From an uncultured Collinsella sp. (GTDB lineage Bacteria > Actinomycetota > Coriobacteriia > Coriobacteriales > Coriobacteriaceae), in the NCBI GenBank assembly GCA_900543845.1, contig UQTD01000036.1, forward strand, positions 1-19,133: 19,133 nucleotides of DNA, written 5' to 3'. A program made the translations under genes and the position numbers. The stretch's first letter is position 1. The number at the start of each line of letters is the position of its first letter. Of the stretch, positions 14,865-19,133 are shown in pieces. Below the pieces are notes generated by a model, which saw nothing but the letters and a program-made list of their open reading frames with translations, made no database searches and was not told where the DNA came from.

Positions 14865-15800
14865 TTAGTGTTCGATCCAGCAGCGCAGGGTCTCGCTGGC
14901 CTGCAGGTGACGCAGATTCTCCGCGGCGATGTCGACCACGTTATTGAGCGTGGCGGCTAGGTGGAACCAGCCGGAGACGTGCGGCGTGATGAGCATGTTA
15001 GGCGCATCCCACAGTGGGCTTGTCTCGGGTAGCGGCTCGGGGTCGGTGACGTCGACCGCGGCGCCGGCGAGACGTCCCGACTCCAGAGCGGCAACCAAGT
15101 CGTCGGCAACCACAAGATCGCCGCGGCCGCCGTTGGCAAAGAAGGCGCCCGGTTTCATCGCGGCGAAGAACTCGGCGTTTGCCAGGCCGCGGGTCTCGGG
15201 TGTGCTCGGCATAAAGGATGCGACGACGTCGGCTTCGGCCAAGCGCTCAGACAGGGCATCCATGCCGTCCATGTCCTCAAACACAATGGGGTAGACGAGC
15301 GGATGGCGCTTGATGCCGCGGACGTGCGCGCCCATGCTGCGGCATAGCGTGGCAAAGTGGCCGCCGATATCGCCTGCGCCCAGCACCAGCACATTGGCGT
15401 TTTTGAGCGAGGTGACCGACCCCAAATCCTCCCAGCGATGCTCGCGCTGCAAGTCGTGATAGCCGGGCAGGCGCTTCATCATGGAAAGGACCATGGCAAA
15501 CATGTGCTCGCTCACGGCTTGGCCGTAGGCGCCCACCGAGCAGGAAAGCTTGGCGTCGGCTGGCACGGTGCCGGCGGCCAGGTAATCGTCATAGCCCGCG
15601 GTCTGCAGTTGCAGCAGCTGGAGGTGCTCGCACGCGGTAAGCAGGGCGGGGTCTATGTTGCCCAAGATCACGTCGGCGTCGGCGACCTGCTCACGCGTGA
15701 CGGCATCGGCGCTCGTGTAGATAAAGTCCTCGCCCGGAGCGCTCGATTCAAGGATCGCGCGGTGACGGTCGTTGACGGGCAACAAAACCAGGATGTTCAC
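14865..15800 (-). CDS. D-2-hydroxyacid dehydrogenase
   Basis: This 311-aa cytoplasmic NAD-dependent enzyme interconverts a 2-keto acid and a D-2-hydroxy acid. The Rossmann motif is VLVLGAGDIGG (GAGDIG at 141-146). The catalytic set is R226 in NGGRGDLV, E255 in DPEPLPETSPLW and H274 in PHVSGW. The substrate cannot be told from the motifs; hydroxypyruvate, pyruvate and branched 2-keto acids are all possible. The GTG start has AGAGGA about seven bases upstream. The gene is alone on the minus strand, with a REP-like hairpin upstream and a GC-rich hairpin immediately after its stop. Confidence 0.9.
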   Translation of the reverse strand: MNILVLLPVNDRHRAILESSAPGEDFIYTSADAVTREQVADADVILGNIDPALLTACEHLQLLQLQTAGYDDYLAAGTVPADAKLSCSVGAYGQAVSEHMFAMVLSMMKRLPGYHDLQREHRWEDLGSVTSLKNANVLVLGAGDIGGHFATLCRSMGAHVRGIKRHPLVYPIVFEDMDGMDALSERLAEADVVASFMPSTPETRGLANAEFFAAMKPGAFFANGGRGDLVVADDLVAALESGRLAGAAVDVTDPEPLPETSPLWDAPNMLITPHVSGWFHLAATLNNVVDIAAENLRHLQASETLRCWIEH

Positions 15801-15820
15801 AAGCAGTCCTCTCCGCTCGA

Positions 15821-15860
15821 CCTACCAAAAAGGGACAGGTTTATTTTGGCAGGTTTTATC
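15821..15860 (+). repeat. REP-like hairpin, copy 3
   Basis: CCTACCAAAA (15821-15830) and TTTTGGCAGG pair around AGGGACAGGTTTA. The sequence is nearly the same as at 13563-13606 and, inverted, as at 3302-3340. It lies between the dehydrogenase start and the map terminator, so it is not tied to a gene end on one strand. Confidence 0.8.
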
Positions 15861-15873
15861 AGGCAAAACGTTC

Positions 15874-15921
15874 AAATAAAAACGCCGGATGCAAGACGAG
15901 CGTGCCCGTCAGCATCCGGCG
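15874..15921 (-). terminator. Rho-independent terminator of map
   Basis: On the minus strand, CGCCGGATGC and GCATCCGGCG (plus-strand positions 15912-15921 and 15883-15892) form a 10-bp stem, followed by TTTTTATTT. It begins 10 bases after the map stop codon. Confidence 0.9.
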
Positions 15922-15930
15922 CATCCACGG

Positions 15931-16818
15931 CTACCAGCTCAGCAGTTCGTAACCGTCCTCGGTCACCACGAGCTGTACCTCGCACTGGGCCGAGTCGCTG
16001 CCGTCCTTGGTGCGCACGCACCAACCGTCACCCTTGCTAATCTTGATGTCGGGCGCTCCGGCGTTGACCATGGGCTCGATGGTAAAGACCATGCCCGGAG
16101 CCATGATGGTGTCCACATCGGGCGCCTCGGTGGTAAAGCCCACAAATGGGTCCTCGTGGAACTCTTTGCCAATGCCGTGCCCGCCGTACTCGCGCACCAC
16201 GCTAAAGCCGGCGTCCTCGACCGTCTTTTGTACGGCCTCGGCCATAACGGACAGCGGCAGCCATGGCTTGACGGCCGCCAGGCCCGCCTCCACGCTGGCA
16301 CGGGTGACCTCGACAAGACGCTGGCGCTCGGCAGAGACCTCACCGATGCAGAACATGCGGCTCGAGTCGCTAAAGTAGCCGTCAAGAATCGTGGAGCAGT
16401 CCACGTTGATGATATCGCCCTCGTGCAGCACGTCCGTATCGCAGGGGATGCCGTGGCAGACCACGTCGTTGATCGAGGTGCACACGCTCTTGGGGTAGCC
16501 CTCGTAGTTGAGGTCGGCCGGCGTGCCACCGTGCTCGACGGTGTAGTCGTAGATCATCTGGTCGATCTGGTTGGTGGTCATGCCCGCGGCGATGTGCTCG
16601 CCTACGTAGTCGAGCACGCCCACGTTGATGGCGGCGGAGCGCTTGATGCCCTCGATATCGGCGGGCGTCTTGTAGAGCGTGCGGGGCAGAACCTCCCAGC
16701 CCTCCTCCCACAGGCGCTCGAGGCGCTCATCAAAGGTGCTATGGCATTTCTTATATTTTTTGCCGCTGCCGCACCAGCAAGCGTCGTTGCGGCCGGGTAC
16801 GGGTCCTTTGTCATACAT
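15931..16818 (-). CDS. map: Type I methionine aminopeptidase with SEC-C zinc motif
   Basis: This 295-aa cytoplasmic enzyme removes the initiator methionine from new proteins. All five metal ligands are present: D140 (INVDCS), D151 (FSDSSR), H214 (YGGHGIG), E248 (FTIEPM) and E280 (QCEVQL). The substrate-binding H122 is in NDVVCHGIP. Residues 8-26 form a SEC-C motif (PGRNDACWCGSGKKYKKCH) with C14, C16, C25 and H26. This is a zinc module that usually contacts ribosomes or the export machinery and is absent from the basic bacterial form. The ATG has AGGAAG about six bases upstream, and a TATACT -10 (plus positions 16844-16849) lies in front. A strong terminator follows. Confidence 0.95.
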   Translation of the reverse strand: MYDKGPVPGRNDACWCGSGKKYKKCHSTFDERLERLWEEGWEVLPRTLYKTPADIEGIKRSAAINVGVLDYVGEHIAAGMTTNQIDQMIYDYTVEHGGTPADLNYEGYPKSVCTSINDVVCHGIPCDTDVLHEGDIINVDCSTILDGYFSDSSRMFCIGEVSAERQRLVEVTRASVEAGLAAVKPWLPLSVMAEAVQKTVEDAGFSVVREYGGHGIGKEFHEDPFVGFTTEAPDVDTIMAPGMVFTIEPMVNAGAPDIKISKGDGWCVRTKDGSDSAQCEVQLVVTEDGYELLSW

Positions 16819-16871
16819 GGCTAACTTCCTTTCATCCGCAGCTAGTATAGCCCACCCACGCGTCCATAAAA

Positions 16872-16936
16872 GTTGCGGTGATATAGTTCCGATTTAAGCG
16901 GTTTAACAGCACAAATAGGAACTATATCACCGCAAC
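16872..16936. repeat. 65-nt GTTGCGGTG palindrome, copy C
   Basis: Arm 16872-16895 (GTTGCGGTGATATAGTTCC...) pairs with the arm ending TATATCACCGCAAC at 16936, with one G/A mismatch and a 17-nt loop. It lies between the map promoter and the 3' end of the radical SAM gene. It matches copy A in length and loop size, but its changed stem bases are matched on both arms. Confidence 0.85.
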
Positions 16937-16978
16937 TGATGGGGCGGGATGGCGGGCACTAGCTGCTGCGTGGTTTTG

Positions 16979-17755
16979 CTAGTAGCTCACCTGGCAGGGA
17001 ATGCCGAGGGCGCGCACACGCGCGGCAATGGCGTCGAGGACGTCGGGTGCTGCTTTGGCAAGGCCGGCGACCGGTGTTTCGCGCGCCACCGTGTAGATGG
17101 TCGCCTCCTGCGGACGAATGCGCTCGAGCGCCGCGAGCCAGGGGGCAACGTATTCCTCGCCGGTGTTGTCGATGAGCTTGCCCTGATACTTGCCGGTCAA
17201 AAAGATCGTCTGGATAATGACATGACCGTTAAAGCTCGCGAACGTCTCGATCTGGTGCTCTACATCGTAGGGGCCAACGGGTTGATCGAGCAGCTGGATA
17301 AACGCCGGATCGACGGTATCGAGCTTAAGAATGTTGTCGTCGACCATCATGAGCGCGTCGTGCACCTCGGGGCGGTCGGCGCGCGTGCCGTTGGAGAGCA
17401 CGGCGATCTTGGAGTTTGGGGCAAGCTCGTCGCGCAGCGCGACAGCGCCGGCGATGGCCTGCGGAAACTCCGGTGCGGCGGTGGGCTCGCCGTTGCCTGC
17501 GAAGGTGATCACATCGGGGAGCTCGCCCTCGGCTGCCATCTCGCGCAATTTGGCCTCGAGCGCATCGAGCACCACGGCGGCTGTGTTGTACGGCTCATGG
17601 CAGGGGCGCTCGGCGTTGAGGCCGTTTTCGCAGTAAATGCAGTCGAACGTGCAGATTTTGCCGCTGGCGGGCATCATGTTGACTCCGAGCGAGAGACCAA
17701 GGCGACGGCTGCGAACGGGCCCAAAGATGGGGCTGGCATTCAAAAACGTAGACAT
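16979..17755 (-). CDS. Radical SAM protein
   Basis: This is a 258-aa protein whose CTFDCIYC motif holds the C35, C39 and C42 that bind the 4Fe-4S cluster of the radical SAM superfamily. FAGNGEPTAAPEF is the usual GNGEP strand that contacts S-adenosylmethionine, and VLSNGT and LDTVD follow in family order. It resembles the small COG0731-type Fe-S oxidoreductases related to tRNA wybutosine enzymes. Its substrate is unknown. The open frame extends to 18349, but that part is antisense to the hydrolase gene. GAGGAG at 17765-17770 favours the ATG at 17755, nine bases away; the ATG at 17761 is only three bases away. Confidence 0.88.
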   Translation of the reverse strand: MSTFLNASPIFGPVRSRRLGLSLGVNMMPASGKICTFDCIYCENGLNAERPCHEPYNTAAVVLDALEAKLREMAAEGELPDVITFAGNGEPTAAPEFPQAIAGAVALRDELAPNSKIAVLSNGTRADRPEVHDALMMVDDNILKLDTVDPAFIQLLDQPVGPYDVEHQIETFASFNGHVIIQTIFLTGKYQGKLIDNTGEEYVAPWLAALERIRPQEATIYTVARETPVAGLAKAAPDVLDAIAARVRALGIPCQVSY

Positions 17756-17891
17756 AGGCATATGCTCCTCAAGACAATTGTGCCTAAGCATAGCATCGGC
17801 TCCAAAGCAAGGTGTGGGCTCTTGCTTTACAAGTTTCGTTTTTTCACGTCGCTCATTATGCGGTGCCATGAAAAGTCTCGGGTCAGGTACA

Positions 17892-17905
17892 GTTAATCTG
17901 TTAAC
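17892..17905. promoter_or_regulatory. Possible operator palindrome
   Basis: GTTAA-TCTG-TTAAC is a short inverted repeat in the intergenic region between the divergent radical SAM and hydrolase genes, 76 bases before the hydrolase start. GTTAACAAA recurs near 18827. It could bind a regulator. The site is short and could be chance. Confidence 0.3.
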
Positions 17906-17980
17906 AAAGCGTAAGGAAGTGCGGGTCCATCCAACCGTACTGATGTACAACTGGATTGGCGTTGATGATGGGGGCACAAC

Positions 17981-18778
17981 ATGGAATTTACGGTCGAGAA
18001 TGCGGGCGCCACGATTGCCTGCCGCGAGTATGCCGGCCCGGTTGTATCGTCCGATGCACCCGCCTTGGTTTGCGTGCACGGTGCGTGCGTCGACGGCGTC
18101 TTTTTTGATGCCATCGCCCGCGAGCTCGCCCGTGACTGTCGCGTCATTGCCTACGACCGCCGCGGTTGCGGCGAGAGCGGCGACGCTGCAGACGGACGCT
18201 ACGACCTCGCCGCCCAGGCCGCCGACCTGCAGGCCGTTATCGAGCATATTGGCGCTCCGGCAAACGTGCTCGCGCACAGTGCCGGTACGTTGGTGGCCCT
18301 GGAGCTTCTCCGTGCAAACCCCGCCATAATCTCGCGTGCGATTCTGCATGAACCCGCCGTGACGGATGAGGGTGCCGGCCTGGGCGCGGCCCCGGTTTTG
18401 CTCGAGATGATCGCCGCGGGAAAGGTCTCCAGGGCATTACGGGCCTTCTTGGGCGCCATCGGCGATTCGGACCCTGAGGCTCCCAAGTTAACCGAGGCAG
18501 AAGCCAAGCATGCCCTGCGCAACGGCCGCAGTTTCATGGCGAACGAATACGGGATTACTATGACCTGCGTTCCCGATTGGGATAGCGTTCGCGCGTCGAA
18601 AACGGTGGCCGCCGTGCTTTTGGGCGAGCTCTCGATTGGTACGCCCCGCGAGGCGGGAACGAGGATAGCGGCTGAGCTTTTGGACTGTCCACTCGTAATG
18701 GTTCCCGGCGCGCACAACGGCCTGCGCGATCGCCCGGCAGCGGCTGCCCAGACTGTCCGTGGCATCCTGGAGCTCTAG
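17981..18778 (+). CDS. Alpha/beta hydrolase
   Basis: This 265-aa cytoplasmic hydrolase of the alpha/beta fold has the oxyanion-hole HG at 33-34 (LVCVHGACVDG), the strand-turn AYDRRGCGESG, the nucleophile elbow LAHSAGT with S100, and the catalytic H245 in VPGAHNGLRDRP. The elbow reads AHSAG rather than the common GHSxG. The cap region (about 120-200) is helical. The reaction may be ester, thioester or lactone cleavage, and motifs alone do not tell which. The ribosome site is weak (GGGGG before ACAAC). It is divergent from the radical SAM gene and shows no operon partner. Confidence 0.88.
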   Translation: MEFTVENAGATIACREYAGPVVSSDAPALVCVHGACVDGVFFDAIARELARDCRVIAYDRRGCGESGDAADGRYDLAAQAADLQAVIEHIGAPANVLAHSAGTLVALELLRANPAIISRAILHEPAVTDEGAGLGAAPVLLEMIAAGKVSRALRAFLGAIGDSDPEAPKLTEAEAKHALRNGRSFMANEYGITMTCVPDWDSVRASKTVAAVLLGELSIGTPREAGTRIAAELLDCPLVMVPGAHNGLRDRPAAAAQTVRGILEL

Positions 18779-18891
18779 CAGCCGTAAAAATCAAAACAGC
18801 CTTCACCCGCAAGCGTTTCGGCAGTGTTAACAAATGTGCTCAAAACCTCACGTCTGCGGCTTCAATCGCACCGTCTGCCAACTCATAAAAA

Positions 18892-18944
18892 TGTAACAGC
18901 ATTCACGTGCTTACCTGCATCGGCAAGGTGTTACCCTTGTAACA
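18892..18944. promoter_or_regulatory. Repeated TGTAACA/TGTTAC words upstream of the last reading frame
   Basis: TGTAACA occurs at 18892-18898 and 18938-18944, with the inverted form TGTTAC at 18929-18934. All lie within 100 bases of the next start codon. They could be regulator sites. The rest of 18779-18989 holds no gene. Confidence 0.3.
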
Positions 18945-18989
18945 TTTGGAACCCACCGCTACCATGCGAAACTATCGAAAGGGCCCCAT

Positions 18990-19088
18990 ATGCTCAATAA
19001 TCACGAGGCCAATCTAACCGACGAGGAGGCTGCCGCCGAGGTCGCCCGCGTCGCGCAGACCTACCCCGTGGTGCGTTTGCTCATATGA
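18990..19088 (+). CDS. 32-codon reading frame, leader peptide or frameshifted gene start
   Basis: This short frame starts MLNNHEANLTDEEAAAEVAR and ends VVRLLI. Its codons are GC3-rich, like the real genes here. GAAAGGG lies about 6-12 bases before the ATG. Its TGA overlaps an ATG in the ATGA arrangement (19085-19088), so the following frame could be translationally coupled. I do not recognise the peptide. It may be a small protein, a leader, or the N-terminus of a longer protein interrupted by a frameshift. Confidence 0.5.
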   Translation: MLNNHEANLTDEEAAAEVARVAQTYPVVRLLI

Positions 19089-19133
19089 CCCAATCCGCTG
19101 TCAAGAGCCACAATGGCCCCGCCGACCGCTTGC
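19085..19133 (+). CDS. 5' end of a gene cut by the window edge
   Basis: An open frame begins MTQSAVKSHNGPADRL and runs off the window. Its codons are GC-rich at the third position, while the third available frame here is less so. It starts within the stop codon of the 32-codon frame. Too little is present to name it. Confidence 0.4.
   Translation, partial: MTQSAVKSHNGPADRL

Noticed and set aside
17756..18349. N-terminal extension of the radical SAM frame
   Set aside because: The extension lies antisense to the alpha/beta hydrolase and shows no motif. A good ribosome site marks the start at 17755.

Overview
The window looks like chromosomal DNA from a high-GC actinobacterium of the Coriobacteriia, most likely Collinsella or a close relative. 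This rests on the strong G/C bias at third codon positions, GTG starts, AGGAG-type ribosome binding sites, the protein sequences, and many structured intergenic repeats. The genus is an inference from sequence character, not a database result.

Layout. Positions 1-443 hold repeats and no convincing gene. A run of plus-strand genes follows: an O6-alkylguanine-DNA alkyltransferase (444-1022), then a signalling and transport cluster of OmpR-type response regulator, sensor histidine kinase, ABC ATPase and a large FtsX/MacB-type permease (1251-6862). This arrangement is typical of envelope or peptide stress systems. Positions 6903-9532 are an accessory segment bounded by two direct copies of a 320-bp element. 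Between them lie a membrane-tethered XRE regulator with histidine-rich 18-residue repeats (7501-8421) and an unrecognised 109-aa protein (8869-9198). The minus strand then carries a phosphofructokinase (9712-10791) and a membrane-anchored Ntn-type amide hydrolase (10932-12017). An M18 aminopeptidase is divergent from them (12179-13564). A toxin-antitoxin pair follows (RelB/DinJ-type antitoxin and PIN-domain toxin, 13781-14645). Next come minus-strand genes for a D-2-hydroxyacid dehydrogenase, a SEC-C-tagged methionine aminopeptidase and a small radical SAM protein (14865-17755), then a divergent alpha/beta hydrolase (17981-18778). At the right edge a 32-codon reading frame overlaps the start of a gene that runs out of the window.

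How the parts fit. The regulator, kinase and ABC genes probably work together: the kinase senses something outside the cell, the regulator switches genes, and the transporter is the likely effector. Most other genes are independent housekeeping or peptide and small-molecule metabolism functions. The most unusual feature is the density of palindromic repeats. There are three copies of a 65-nt GTTGCGGTG hairpin with compensatory changes, three copies of a REP-like unit containing AAAGGGACAGGTT, two copies of the 320-bp element, a long inverted repeat that mirrors the last codons of pfkA, and a nested palindrome before the dehydrogenase. I see no tRNA, rRNA, CRISPR array or transposase gene.
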